From positions 1-64,000 of the forward strand of contig DDTN01000045.1 of assembly GCA_002344355.1 (NCBI GenBank): a stretch of 64,000 bases of DNA, read 5' to 3'. Each line of letters opens with the position of its first letter. Within the stretch, counting starts at the first letter, position 1. The DNA is from Proteobacteria bacterium UBA2363 (GTDB lineage: Bacteria; Pseudomonadota; Gammaproteobacteria; Xanthomonadales; UBA2363). The position numbers and the translations under genes are program-made. The notes below the pieces were generated by a model. It was not told the DNA's origin. It ran no database searches and saw only the letters and a program-made list of their open reading frames with translations. Shown here in pieces: positions 8,543 through 17,113 of the stretch.

Positions 8543-9352
8543 TCAGCCGCGCACGGGCAGGACGAACTCGGTGCCTTCGAAGCGCACCAGGATGCCGTCG
8601 GCGCGGATCGCGAGCACTTCGACGCCGCCCGGCAGCGACTCGCCGTCGCGCACCCGCACGCCGTTGACCAGGGCGAAACGGCGGGCCGGATCGTCGCTGT
8701 ACAGGTGCATGGTCACCGCCAGCGCGGGCAGGCCCCGACGCACCGCGAACGGCAGCTCGTGCAGGCGCGGCGGTGCGTCCCCGCTGCTGGCGGGCGCCGC
8801 CGGCGGCGCCGGCCGCTCCAGCGCCTGCGCGAGGGCCTGGGCGGCAGCCGCCTCGGCCTCCGCAGCGGTCGGCGCCGGCGCCGCTGCGGCCCCGCCGGCA
8901 TCGGTGGTCGCCGGCGTCGCCTCGGCGGGCGCTGGCGTGGCGCGCTGCGGTCCGAAGATCGTCACCACCTGGCCGCCGTCCGCCGGCGCCGCAGGGGCCG
9001 GCTCCGGGGAGGTCGCGGCGACCTCCGGCGGTTGCGGGACCGGCGCGGGCACCGGGTCCGGCACCAGGCCGGCGTCGGCTCCGACGGGGGCGGAGGGCGA
9101 CGGTGCGCCGGTCTCCGGGGCGGCCACGCTGTCCGGGACGGAAGCCGCGGGGTCGTCCGCGGGGGCGCCGCCGAAATCGAACGCGCCACCCCACCAGGCC
9201 GCCACCAGGGCCAGGCCGGCGATCGCCGGGAGCAGCCAGGCCGGCCGGCGGCGCGGCGGGGCCGCGAACGGCGACGGGCTGCCCAGGGTCGGCGGCTGGC
9301 CGCGGCGGCGCTCGGCGTCGGATCGGTTCAGGGCATCGAGGATCGAGGACAT
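8543..9352 (-). CDS. gspB: Type II secretion assembly protein GspB
   Basis: 269 residues. The N-terminus (SSILDALNRSDAERRRGQ) is the conserved cytoplasmic tail of GspB/ExeB proteins. A single membrane helix follows at ~39-57 (AWLLPAIAGLALVAAWW), then a ~130-residue Pro/Ala-rich periplasmic linker. The compact C-terminal domain (~195-269, LHELPFAVRRGLPALAVTMHLYS ... VLPVRG) is the T2SSB domain. GspB works with the ExeA/GspA ATPase encoded upstream (9470-11038) to insert or place the GspD secretin through the cell wall. A -10 box lies only 6 nt before the ATG, so it may also be transcribed separately from exeA as a leaderless message. The core gsp genes are not in the window. Confidence 0.92.
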   Translation of the reverse strand: MSSILDALNRSDAERRRGQPPTLGSPSPFAAPPRRRPAWLLPAIAGLALVAAWWGGAFDFGGAPADDPAASVPDSVAAPETGAPSPSAPVGADAGLVPDPVPAPVPQPPEVAATSPEPAPAAPADGGQVVTIFGPQRATPAPAEATPATTDAGGAAAAPAPTAAEAEAAAAQALAQALERPAPPAAPASSGDAPPRLHELPFAVRRGLPALAVTMHLYSDDPARRFALVNGVRVRDGESLPGGVEVLAIRADGILVRFEGTEFVLPVRG

Positions 9353-9358
9353 GCCGGC

Positions 9359-9364
9359 ATTGTA
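9359..9364 (-). promoter_or_regulatory. -10 box (TACAAT) 6 nt before gspB, leaderless-type promoter
   Basis: The minus strand reads TACAAT followed by 6 nt and then the gspB ATG at 9352, so transcription would be expected to begin at the start codon. There is no Shine-Dalgarno sequence and no obvious -35. The match to TATAAT is 5 of 6. Confidence 0.6.
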
Positions 9365-9469
9365 TCGGAGCGCCGGGAAGGCGCCGGCGGCGACAAGGAC
9401 CGCCGCCCCCGCAGGGGGTTCCGTGCGCCACCCGGCAGAACGCGCCGGCGCTCGCCCAGGGGCCGTCGC

Positions 9470-11038
9470 TCAACCGCCGGCGTCGTCCGGGGCCACGCCG
9501 CGCTGCGCCGGGCGCACCGGCGCACGCAGCCGGGGACCGTCCTCCAGCCAGGCCGACAGCGCCCACCAGGTGTCCGGACCGAGCAGGCCGTCGGCACGCA
9601 GGCCGAAGGCCGTCTGCAGCCGGCGCAGGCGCTCGCCGCCTTCGGCCGGGTCGAGGCCGCGGGCGGCCTCGAAGCGGCCGAGGGCGGCGGCGCCCCAGGC
9701 CGGCAGGGGTCCGCCGGGCTGGCTGCGCACCGGTCCCGGCAGGCGCATGAGGGCGGTGTACTCCCCCGGCCAGGCATCGGCCAGGGCCAGGCGCGACACC
9801 GTCACCGGCCCGGCGCCGGCATCGACCCGGGCGCGTTCGCCGGTCAGTTCCAGCAGGGCCAGCGGCGCGGCCCCGGCCGGTGTCGGCAACGACAGCAGCA
9901 CCGGCCGGTCGAGACCGTCGAGCTGCGCCAGGGTGCCGCGGCTGCGCACGCAGTGGAGGTCGCCGTCGAGCCGGAACGGGCAACCGCCGAGCACCGGCGC
10001 CGCCAGCGTCGCCGGCGCCTGCCAGCGCTCCAGCAGGGCGGCGGCCGCGGCCTCGGCGCGGCCGCCGGCGAGCGTGCCGTCCAGGTCGACCGACGCCGGC
10101 ATCGCGGCTTCGGTCGCGGCCGGCGCCACCGGCGGGCGCGATGACTGCCACCACAGGGCCAGGCCGAGGGTCGCCAGCAGCGCCAGCGCGGCCGCCGGCA
10201 GCAGGCGTCGGCGCCAGCGCCCGGGCCGCGCCAGCACCTCGTCGGCGGCGGCATGCACGTCGCGGGCGCCGATGCGGCTGCGGTCGGCGCCGTAGCCGGC
10301 CAGCAGGGCGCGCTCGGCGATGACGTTGAGCAGGCGCGGCACGCCGCCGGCACGCCGGTGCAGGGCGCGCAGGGCGGCATCGCTGAACGGGCTGCGACGC
10401 AGGCCGGCGACCGCCAGCCGGTGCCTGACGTAGGCGGCGGTCTCGGCCTCGTCGAGCGGCGTCAGGTGGTAGCGGGCGGTGATCCGCTGCGCGAGCTGGC
10501 GCAGATCCGGGCGCGCCAGCAGCTCGCGGAGCTCGGGCTGGCCGAGCAGGATGATCTGCAGCAGCTTCTGGGTGGCGGTCTCGAGGTTGGTCAGCAGCCG
10601 CACCTGCTCCAGCGCCGGTACCGAGAGCTCCTGGGCCTCGTCCAGCACCAGCACCACGGTCCGGCCGGCGGCATGCTCGGCCAGCAGGTGGCGGTTGAGG
10701 GCGTCGACCAGGGCCTTGCCGCTGCCCCGCGCGCCCTCGACCGGCACGCCCAGCTCCTCGCAGATCGCCTCGAGCAGCTCCAGCGGTTGCAGCCGCGGGT
10801 TCAGCAGCAGGGCGACCCGGGTGCCCTCGGGCAGCTGCGCCAGCAGCAGGCGGCTGAGCGTGGTCTTGCCGGTGCCGACCTCGCCGGTGAGCTGCACGAA
10901 GCCGCCGCCGCCGCCCTGCGAGATGCCGTAGACCAGGTGCGCCAGCGCGTCGCGGTGGCGGTCCGAGAGGAACACGAATCGCGGGTCGGGGGTGATCGAG
11001 AACGGCGGCTCGGAAAGGCCGTAGTGCGCCAGGTACAT
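9470..11038 (-). CDS. ExeA/GspA-type AAA ATPase with peptidoglycan-binding domain
   Basis: 522 residues from ATG 11038, where the conserved start MYLAHYGLSEPPFSITPDPRF (MYxxHFGLxxxPFxxTPDP in the family) begins. The cytoplasmic AAA module has Walker A GEVGTGKT at 52-59, Walker B LVLDEA at 131-136 and the sensor region around LGQPELRELL. A membrane helix spans ~279-298. The periplasmic part ends in a peptidoglycan-binding domain (RLRRLQTAFGLRADGLLGPDTWWALSAW, ~470-500). This is the ExeA architecture that remodels or binds the cell wall for type II secretin assembly with GspB, whose gene follows after 117 bp. Its own -10 box lies 6 nt before the ATG. Confidence 0.93.
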   Translation of the reverse strand: MYLAHYGLSEPPFSITPDPRFVFLSDRHRDALAHLVYGISQGGGGGFVQLTGEVGTGKTTLSRLLLAQLPEGTRVALLLNPRLQPLELLEAICEELGVPVEGARGSGKALVDALNRHLLAEHAAGRTVVLVLDEAQELSVPALEQVRLLTNLETATQKLLQIILLGQPELRELLARPDLRQLAQRITARYHLTPLDEAETAAYVRHRLAVAGLRRSPFSDAALRALHRRAGGVPRLLNVIAERALLAGYGADRSRIGARDVHAAADEVLARPGRWRRRLLPAAALALLATLGLALWWQSSRPPVAPAATEAAMPASVDLDGTLAGGRAEAAAAALLERWQAPATLAAPVLGGCPFRLDGDLHCVRSRGTLAQLDGLDRPVLLSLPTPAGAAPLALLELTGERARVDAGAGPVTVSRLALADAWPGEYTALMRLPGPVRSQPGGPLPAWGAAALGRFEAARGLDPAEGGERLRRLQTAFGLRADGLLGPDTWWALSAWLEDGPRLRAPVRPAQRGVAPDDAGG

Positions 11039-11044
11039 GGCGCG

Positions 11045-11050
11045 CAGGAT
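11045..11050 (-). promoter_or_regulatory. -10 box (TATCCT) 6 nt before exeA-like gene, leaderless-type promoter
   Basis: The minus strand reads TATCCT, 6 nt, then ATG at 11038. The geometry is identical to that at gspB. No Shine-Dalgarno fits in the 6-nt gap. Confidence 0.6.
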
Positions 11051-11161
11051 ACCCGGTCGGGCCGGTCGGCCCTGAGCCGGCTCGCCAGGCGGCGCCGGGG
11101 CCGGTCCACGGCGACGCGCCTGGCGCGGGGCGCCCGCGCCGGGTCGTCCGAGGCCGCCTGA

Positions 11162-11167
11162 TAGGCT
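11162..11167 (+). promoter_or_regulatory. -10 box (TAGGCT) 6 nt before the deacetylase gene, leaderless-type promoter
   Basis: TAGGCT, 6 nt, then ATG at 11174. It is divergent from the exeA promoter 112 bp away. The match to TATAAT is 3 of 6, so it is weaker than the gspB and exeA boxes, but the spacing is the same. Confidence 0.5.
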
Positions 11168-11173
11168 GTCGCC

Positions 11174-12073
11174 ATGGTCGACCCGACGCCATCGATGCCG
11201 CCGCCGGGCCAACGCCACTGGCGGCCTGCGGCCCTCTCGGCGGTGATCGGCGCGCACGCCCTGGCGCCGCTGCTCTGGCTGTCGGGCGCCGGCACCGGCT
11301 GGGCGATCGCGGTCCTGCTCGCCGGCGGCGCGCTGCTGGTCTGGGGGTCGCTGTATCCGCATTCGCGCCTGTTCGGCCCGGTGTCGACCCGGTTGCCCGG
11401 CGACCGTCCGGTGGTCTGGCTGACCTTCGACGACGGCCCCTGCGCCGACACGCCGGCCCTGCTCGAGGTGCTCGACCGCCACCGCGCCCGCGCCACCTTC
11501 TTCCTGGTCGGCGAGCGCGCGCGCCGCGCGCCCGGGCTGGTCCGCGAGATCGTCCGCCGTGGCCACCAGGTCGCCAACCACACCGAAAGCCATCCGGCCG
11601 GACGCTTCTGGCTGCTCGGACCGAAGGCGCTGGCCGCCGAGATCGAAGGGGCCCAGGCGACCCTGACCGCCCTGGCCGGGGCGCCGCCGCGCTGGTTCCG
11701 GGCGGTGGCCGGCCTGGGCAACCCGTTCCTGGCGCCGGTGCTGCGCCGTGCCGGCCTGGCGCGGGTGTCCTGGACGGCGCGCGGCCTCGACGGCGTCGAT
11801 GGCGACGACGACCGGGTGCTGGCGCGGCTGCTGCGCGGCCTGCGCCCGGGCGCGGTGCTGCTGCTCCACGAGGGCGGTCCGGACGGCCGCAGCGCGCGCC
11901 TGGCCGGCCGGCTGCTGGCCGCCCTGGACGAGCGCGGCTACGCGGCGGTCCTGCCGCCCGGCGAGGCCAGCACCAGCCAGTTGTTGAACGGCGTGCGGCC
12001 CCACAGCGGCGAGAACCGTGCCGACAGCCCGAGGGCGCCCAGTTCCGCCTCGAGCCCGGCGCGGGTCGGATAG
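11174..12073 (+). CDS. Polysaccharide deacetylase (carbohydrate esterase 4), membrane-anchored
   Basis: 299 residues. Residues ~18-60 form two hydrophobic helices, then the NodB fold begins with motif 1 TFDDGP (catalytic and metal-binding Asp pair) and motif 2 HTESH (metal His residues). The third motif is the unusual RWFRAVAG instead of RPPYG, so substrate handling may differ. The family removes N- or O-acetyl groups from cell-wall or capsular glycans. The fold should end near DERGYAAVLPPGE; the last ~33 residues (STSQLLNGVRPHSGEN...) are translated from the antisense of the facing methyltransferase gene, with which it overlaps by 136 bp. The promoter looks leaderless. Confidence 0.88.
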   Translation: MVDPTPSMPPPGQRHWRPAALSAVIGAHALAPLLWLSGAGTGWAIAVLLAGGALLVWGSLYPHSRLFGPVSTRLPGDRPVVWLTFDDGPCADTPALLEVLDRHRARATFFLVGERARRAPGLVREIVRRGHQVANHTESHPAGRFWLLGPKALAAEIEGAQATLTALAGAPPRWFRAVAGLGNPFLAPVLRRAGLARVSWTARGLDGVDGDDDRVLARLLRGLRPGAVLLLHEGGPDGRSARLAGRLLAALDERGYAAVLPPGEASTSQLLNGVRPHSGENRADSPRAPSSASSPARVG

Positions 12074-12633
12074 CGGTCCGGCCCGGCGTTCATCCAGCGC
12101 AGCCAGCGCGACAGCACGTCGACGGCGCGGGTCACCCGGCTGCGCCAGTTGCCGTCGGCCAGGCCGGTGCGGATCACCAGGCGGCCGTCGCCGGCCAGGG
12201 CGCCGGCGGCGCGCGCCAGCAGCGGCGACTGCGCGTCGCGGGGCAGGAACTGCAGGACGTCGAGCAGGGCGACGCTGCCGCGGTGGTCCGGGAAGCCGGC
12301 CGCCAGGTCGACCGTGGCGAAGCGCGCGCGGTCCAGCCCGGCGCGTGCCGCCGCCGCCTGCGCCACCGCGATCTTGCCGGCGTCGTTGTCGACCCCCAGG
12401 TAGTCGAGCGCCAGCCCGGCCCGGGCCAGCACATGGGCGAGCAGGCCGATGCCGCAGCCCAGGTCGAGGACCGCGGCGCGGCTGCCGGCCAGCGCCGCGA
12501 CCACGCCCGGGTAGAGCGGGTCGCTGGCCAGCTTGCTGCGTGCGTAGTGGTAGTGCCAGCGGCTGGGCAGGAAGGCGGCGGCCAGGGCGCGCGCCTGCGC
12601 CGCCGGCAGCGCCCGCCCGGCGCCGTGGCTCAC
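11938..12633 (-). CDS. Class I SAM-dependent methyltransferase
   Basis: 231 residues from GTG 12633, which overlaps the stop of the upstream gene (GTGA). The Rossmann methyltransferase motifs are clear: motif I VLDLGCGIGLLAHVL, the acidic end of strand 2 (YLGVDND) and motif IV SVALLDVLQFL. The C-terminal segment (SARFSPLWGRTPFNNWLVLAS) reads as genuine family sequence, so in the 136-bp convergent overlap this frame is the ancestral one. The substrate is not evident. The company of a deacetylase and a TPR-methyltransferase suggests envelope glycan or lipid, by inference only. Confidence 0.88.
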   Translation of the reverse strand: MSHGAGRALPAAQARALAAAFLPSRWHYHYARSKLASDPLYPGVVAALAGSRAAVLDLGCGIGLLAHVLARAGLALDYLGVDNDAGKIAVAQAAAARAGLDRARFATVDLAAGFPDHRGSVALLDVLQFLPRDAQSPLLARAAGALAGDGRLVIRTGLADGNWRSRVTRAVDVLSRWLRWMNAGPDRYPTRAGLEAELGALGLSARFSPLWGRTPFNNWLVLASPGGRTAA

Positions 12634-13706
12634 GCGGCGCCGTCCTCGATCGCCAGCGCGACCTCGCGGCCGAGCAGGGTGCCGGCCAGCACCCGCCAGC
12701 GCAGGCCGCGCGCCTGCGCGAATTCCCGCCAGGCGCGGAACTCGTCGGCGTCGCCGCCTGGATCGCCGATGAAGTTGCCGAACAGCAGCACCGAGCCGGG
12801 CACCAGGCGCCCGCCGGCGTGACGCAGGACGCTGGCGGCCGAGGCGTGCAGCGCGCAGTCGACGTGCAGCAGGCGCACCGGCCCGGGGTGCGCGGCCAGG
12901 AAGGCGGGCAGGGTGTCGTCGAACCAGCCGGCGTGCAGGCGGGCATTGTCCGGCACCTCGGGCAGCACGCCTGCGGTGCTGTCCATCGCTCCCCCGGCGG
13001 CGCCGTCATCGGGTGCGCCCTGGAAGCTGTCGAAGCCGTGCACGTCCTGCCCGGCCAGGCCGGCCAGCAGGGTGAGGCTGCGCCCGAAGTAGACGCCGCA
13101 CTCCAGGACCGGGCCGTCCAGGCGGGCGGCCGCGACGGCGCGCTCCAGCACCTGGCTCGGGCAGCCGACGAGGGCGGCGCCGGGCTGGCCGGCCAGCCAG
13201 TGCAGGCCGGACCACATCGCCGCGTACTGCGCAGGCAGGTCGGTGCGCGCAGCCGGCGCGCGGCCTTCGGCCAGGGCGTCCAGGGCATCGTGGAACAGCG
13301 CCGCCAGGGCATCGTCGCGGTGCCCGGCCAGCGCGTCGCGGGCCGCCGCCGGCGCGTCCGCGGCGAGCAGCTGGGCGCGGTGGATGGCGAGCTCGGGCAG
13401 CGGCGGGCAGGCCGCCTCGGCGCGCGCCAGGTGCGCCTGCGCCGCGTCGAGGCGGCCGAGCATGATCGCCGCGCGGACCAGGGCCAGGTGGCCGTCCGGG
13501 GCCAGCGGCGCCAGCTCGCTGGCGCGCTCGAACTGCGCCAGCGACTCGTCGTAGCGGCCGTTTCGCCACAGCGCCTTGGCCAGCATGAAGGCGTTGTAGG
13601 CGCTGGGATCGAAGGCCTGCTGGGTGCGCAGGCGGTCCAGTTCCTCGGCGCGGGCCTGGGCCAGGGCCTGCTGGTCGGGGGCGGTCGTGGTCTCGGTCTG
13701 CGTCAC
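12630..13706 (-). CDS. TPR-containing SAM-dependent methyltransferase (TylF/macrocin-like)
   Basis: 358 residues from GTG 13706, only 5 bp downstream of the putA stop; no upstream ATG exists without entering putA. Residues ~35-140 are TPR-like helical repeats (ALWRNGRYDESLAQFERASELAPLAPDGHLALV). The catalytic half (~190-350) has PVLECGVYFGRSLTLLAGL as motif I, then VHGFDSFQGAP, and a metal-site-like DDTLPAFL...VRLLHVDCALHASAASVL. This resembles the TylF/MycF O-methyltransferase family acting on sugars. One conserved Asp position reads Cys in HVDCALH, where family members often have D-x-D-L-Y. It overlaps the next methyltransferase by 4 bp. Confidence 0.8.
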   Translation of the reverse strand: MTQTETTTAPDQQALAQARAEELDRLRTQQAFDPSAYNAFMLAKALWRNGRYDESLAQFERASELAPLAPDGHLALVRAAIMLGRLDAAQAHLARAEAACPPLPELAIHRAQLLAADAPAAARDALAGHRDDALAALFHDALDALAEGRAPAARTDLPAQYAAMWSGLHWLAGQPGAALVGCPSQVLERAVAAARLDGPVLECGVYFGRSLTLLAGLAGQDVHGFDSFQGAPDDGAAGGAMDSTAGVLPEVPDNARLHAGWFDDTLPAFLAAHPGPVRLLHVDCALHASAASVLRHAGGRLVPGSVLLFGNFIGDPGGDADEFRAWREFAQARGLRWRVLAGTLLGREVALAIEDGAA

Positions 13707-13711
13707 GTCGG

Positions 13712-16700
13712 TCAGTCGTCCAGGGTCAGCAGGCTGGCGTTGCCGCCGGCCGCGGTGGTGTTGATGGTGATGGTGCGCTCGCTGGCGAAGCGCGCCAGGT
13801 AGTGCGGGCCGCCGGCCTTGGGGCCGGTGCCGGACAGGCCCTCGCCGCCGAACGGCTGGACGCCGACCACGGCGCCGATCTGGTTGCGGTTGACGTAGCA
13901 GTTGCCGGCGCGGACCCGGCCGACGATGCGCTCGACGGTGCCGTCGATGCGGCTGTGCACGCCCAGGGTCAGTCCGTAGCCGAGTGCGTTCAGGCGGTCG
14001 ACGACCGCGTCCAGCTCGCGGGCCTTGTAGGGCAGCACGTGCAGCATCGGCCCGAACACCTCGCGCTCGAGCAGGTCCAGCGACGGGATCAGCCAGGCGC
14101 GCGGCGCCACGAAGCAGCCGTGCGCCGTCTCCGGCGGCAGGTCCACCGCGTGGATCAGGCGCGCCTGGCCGTCCATGCGCGCGGCATGCGCCTCCAGCAT
14201 GGCGCGGGCGTCCTCGTCGATCACCGGCCCGACGTCGGTCGAGAGCAGGCCGGGGTCGCCGACCTGCAGCTGCGCCATGGCGCCGGCCAGCATGGTGGTC
14301 ACCCGGTCGGCGATGTCGGCCTGCACCAGCAGGATGCGCGCCGCCGAGCAGCGCTGGCCCGCGGAGTCGAAGGCGGAGGCCAGCGCGTCCTTGACCAGTT
14401 GCTCGGGCAGCGCCGAGGAGTCGGCGATCAGGGCGTTCTGGCCGCCGGTCTCGGCGATCAGGGCGGCGATCGGCGCATCGCGACCGGCCAGGGCGCGGTT
14501 GATCGCCCAGGCGGTCTGGGTCGAACCGGTGAAGGCGACCCCGGCGACGCGCGGGTCGGCGGTCAGCGCGGCGCCGACGGTGGCGCCGTCGCCGGGCAGG
14601 AAGGCGAGCACCTCCTGCGGCACCCCGGCCTCGTGCAGCAGCAAGGTCGCGGCGTGGGCGGTCAGCGTGGTCTGCTCGGCCGGCTTGGCGACCACGGCAT
14701 TGCCGGCGGCCATGGCCGCGGCGACCTGGCCGACGTAGATCGCCAGCGGGAAGTTCCAGGGCGAGATGCACACGAACACGCCACGGCCGTGCAGGTGCAG
14801 GCGGTTGCGTTCGCCGGTCGGGCCCGGCAGCTCCAGCGGGTCGGCGAACTGCCGCTCGGCCTGGCTGGCGTAGTAGCGCAGGAAATCGACCGCCTCGCGG
14901 ACCTCGGCGACCGCCGCCGACAGGGTCTTGCCGGCCTCCTTGATGCACAGGGCCAGGAACTGCGGGCGGCGCTCCTCGAGCAGGTCGGCGGCCCTGCGCA
15001 GCGCCTGCGCCCGGCGGCCGACGCCGGCGCGGTCCCAGGCCGGCTGCGCGGCCACCGCCGCGGCCAGCGCGGCGTCGACGCAGGCGGCGTCGGCCGGCCG
15101 CCAGCTGCCGACCTGCTCGCGTCGGTCGGCCGGGTTGAACACCGCCACCTGCGCGCCGCCGGCCACCTTGCCACCGGCCACCAGCGGTGCGGCCTGCCAC
15201 GGCCGGGCGGCGGCCTGGGCCAGCGCGGGCGCCAGTTCGCGCAGGGCGTCGTCGTCGGCGAGGTTCAGGCCGCGCGAGTTGCGGCGCTCGGAGCCGAACA
15301 GCGCCGCCGGCGCCGGGATGCGCGGGTGGGCGCGGGCGTCGCCGAAGGCCTCGACGGTGGCGACCGGGTCGGCAACCAGGTCGGCGATCGCCAGGTCCTC
15401 GTCGACGATGCGGTTGACGAAGCTGGTGTTGGCGCCGTTCTCGAGCAGGCGGCGCACCAGGTACGGCAACAGGTCCTCGTGGCTGCCGACCGGCGCGTAG
15501 ACGCGGCAGGCCAGGCCGGCGCTGCCGTCGCCCAGGACCTCCTCGTAGAGGTCCTCGCCCATGCCGTGCAGGCGCTGGAACTCCAGCTGCGCGGCGTCGC
15601 CGGAGCCGCCGGCGGCGCGCGCGTAGTGGCCGATCGCGGCGATGGTGTGGGCGTTGTGGGTGGCGAACTGCGGGTAGAACGCGGCCGGTTCGGCGAGCAG
15701 GGCGCGCGCGCAGGCCAGGTAGGAGACGTCGGTGTTCGGCTTGCGCGTGAACACCGGATAGCCGTGGTGGCCGTTCTCCTGGGCGCGCTTGACCTCGGCG
15801 TCCCAGTAGGCGCCCTTGACCAGACGCACGCACCAGCGCCGTCCGCACGCCCGGGCCTGTTCGGAGAGCCAGGCGATCACCGCCGGCGCGCGCTTCTGGT
15901 AGGCCTGCACCGCCAGCCCGAAACCGTTCCAGCCGGCGAGGTCGGGGTGCGCGAACACCGGTGCCAGCAGGTCCAGCGACAGTTCCAGGCGGTCGGCCTC
16001 CTCGGCGTCGACGGTCAGGGCGATGCCCTGGGCCATGGCCAGGCGCGCCAGCTCGAGCAGGCGCGGGCCCAGTTCGGCGAGGACCCGCGCGCGCTTGGCG
16101 TGCTCGTAGCGCGGGTGCAGGGCCGACAGCTTGACCGAGATCGAGGGCGCGGCGTGGATATCGGGCCACGGCCCGGCCTTGCCGATCGCGACGATGGCGT
16201 CGCGGTAGGCCCGGTGGTAGCGGTCGGCGTCGGCGGTGGTGAGCGCCGCCTCGCCGAGCATGTCGAAGCTGTGCCGGTAGCCGCGGTTGTCCTTGTCGCG
16301 GGAGCGCTTGAGCGCCTCGCCGATGGTCCGGCCCATGACGAACTGGTGGCCCATGATCTTCATCGCCTGGCGCACCGCCAGCCGGATCACCGGTTCGCCG
16401 GCGCGCCCGACCAGCCTCCGCAGGGCGCCGGTGAAGCTGGACCGGGTGTCCTCGGACAGGGCGACCAGGCGACCGGTCAGCATCAGGCCCCAGGTCGAGG
16501 CGTTGACCAGGACCTTGTCGCTGCGGCCCAGGTGCTTCTCCCAGTCGGCCTCGCCCAGCTTGTCGCCGATCAGCCGGTCGGCGGTCTCGGCGTCGGGGAT
16601 GCGCAGCAGCGCCTCCGCAACGCACATCAGCAACACCCCCTCCTCGCTGGACAGGTCGTACTGGCGCATGAACGACTCGACGGCCGAGGCCTTGCCGGCG

Positions 16701-16888
16701 CGCGCGCGGACCCGGGCCACCAGTTCGCCGGCGCGGGCCAGCACCAGGTCGCGTTCGGCCGCCGGCAGGCTGGCGGCGGCGAGCAGGCCGTCCAGGTGGC
16801 CGGCCTCGTCGAGGCGCCAGCCGGCGGTGATCGCGGCGCGCGCGCCGGCTGGCGGGGAGGGCAGTTCCGGGGACAGGATGGCGTTCAC
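13712..16888 (-). CDS. putA: Bifunctional proline dehydrogenase / L-glutamate gamma-semialdehyde dehydrogenase
   Basis: 1058 residues from GTG 16888; no ATG gives a sensible N-terminus. The enzyme oxidises proline to glutamate in two steps with FAD and NAD. The N-terminal FAD barrel (~110-460) contains SISVKLSALHPRYE, VRLVKGAYWDAEVKRAQ and ATHNAHTI. The aldehyde dehydrogenase domain (~560-1030) has the motif AETGGQNA and nucleophile Cys in SAGQRCSAARIL. There is no ribbon-helix-helix DNA-binding domain at the N-terminus, and at ~1060 residues it is the shorter non-repressor type rather than the ~1320-residue E. coli form. Two methyltransferase genes are coupled downstream, which is an odd partnership. 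Confidence 0.97.
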   Translation of the reverse strand: MNAILSPELPSPPAGARAAITAGWRLDEAGHLDGLLAAASLPAAERDLVLARAGELVARVRARAGKASAVESFMRQYDLSSEEGVLLMCVAEALLRIPDAETADRLIGDKLGEADWEKHLGRSDKVLVNASTWGLMLTGRLVALSEDTRSSFTGALRRLVGRAGEPVIRLAVRQAMKIMGHQFVMGRTIGEALKRSRDKDNRGYRHSFDMLGEAALTTADADRYHRAYRDAIVAIGKAGPWPDIHAAPSISVKLSALHPRYEHAKRARVLAELGPRLLELARLAMAQGIALTVDAEEADRLELSLDLLAPVFAHPDLAGWNGFGLAVQAYQKRAPAVIAWLSEQARACGRRWCVRLVKGAYWDAEVKRAQENGHHGYPVFTRKPNTDVSYLACARALLAEPAAFYPQFATHNAHTIAAIGHYARAAGGSGDAAQLEFQRLHGMGEDLYEEVLGDGSAGLACRVYAPVGSHEDLLPYLVRRLLENGANTSFVNRIVDEDLAIADLVADPVATVEAFGDARAHPRIPAPAALFGSERRNSRGLNLADDDALRELAPALAQAAARPWQAAPLVAGGKVAGGAQVAVFNPADRREQVGSWRPADAACVDAALAAAVAAQPAWDRAGVGRRAQALRRAADLLEERRPQFLALCIKEAGKTLSAAVAEVREAVDFLRYYASQAERQFADPLELPGPTGERNRLHLHGRGVFVCISPWNFPLAIYVGQVAAAMAAGNAVVAKPAEQTTLTAHAATLLLHEAGVPQEVLAFLPGDGATVGAALTADPRVAGVAFTGSTQTAWAINRALAGRDAPIAALIAETGGQNALIADSSALPEQLVKDALASAFDSAGQRCSAARILLVQADIADRVTTMLAGAMAQLQVGDPGLLSTDVGPVIDEDARAMLEAHAARMDGQARLIHAVDLPPETAHGCFVAPRAWLIPSLDLLEREVFGPMLHVLPYKARELDAVVDRLNALGYGLTLGVHSRIDGTVERIVGRVRAGNCYVNRNQIGAVVGVQPFGGEGLSGTGPKAGGPHYLARFASERTITINTTAAGGNASLLTLDD

Positions 16889-16925
16889 GGGGGCGCTTCG
16901 CAGGTGGGATTTCTCGGGACCGCGC

Positions 16926-16931
16926 AGTCTA
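16926..16931 (-). promoter_or_regulatory. -10 box (TAGACT) for putA
   Basis: Minus-strand TAGACT 37 nt upstream of the putA GTG, in the 225-bp divergent gap with the DUF2244 gene. No clear -35 is visible. Confidence 0.5.
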
Positions 16932-17060
16932 TCGGATGCCCTGCCCGGGCGGCCGTCACCGTTCCTGTACGCCGCCTCCACCGGGGCGGCGCTTCCATGG
17001 CCCGACCCGCCAGCGCCCGTTCCCCGGGGCCGCCGGCGGGGCCGCCACCGGCACCGGAAG

Positions 17061-17089
17061 TTGCCGCCCGGGGTGGCGGGGCCTAAACT
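17061..17089 (+). promoter_or_regulatory. Promoter for DUF2244 / cytochrome oxidase operon
   Basis: TTGCCG at 17061-17066, a 17-nt spacer and TAAACT at 17084-17089 form the best sigma-70-like pair in the window. Transcription would start near 17096, about 18 nt before the ATG at 17114. It probably drives the DUF2244-coxBA operon. Confidence 0.6.
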
Positions 17090-17113
17090 TGCGAGGTTTC
17101 GAGCATCCCGACC

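Noticed and set aside
13802..17086. A ~1090-codon plus-strand frame across putA
   Set aside because: Low-complexity Gly/Arg/Gln/His product; putA on the minus strand has every catalytic motif over the same bases.
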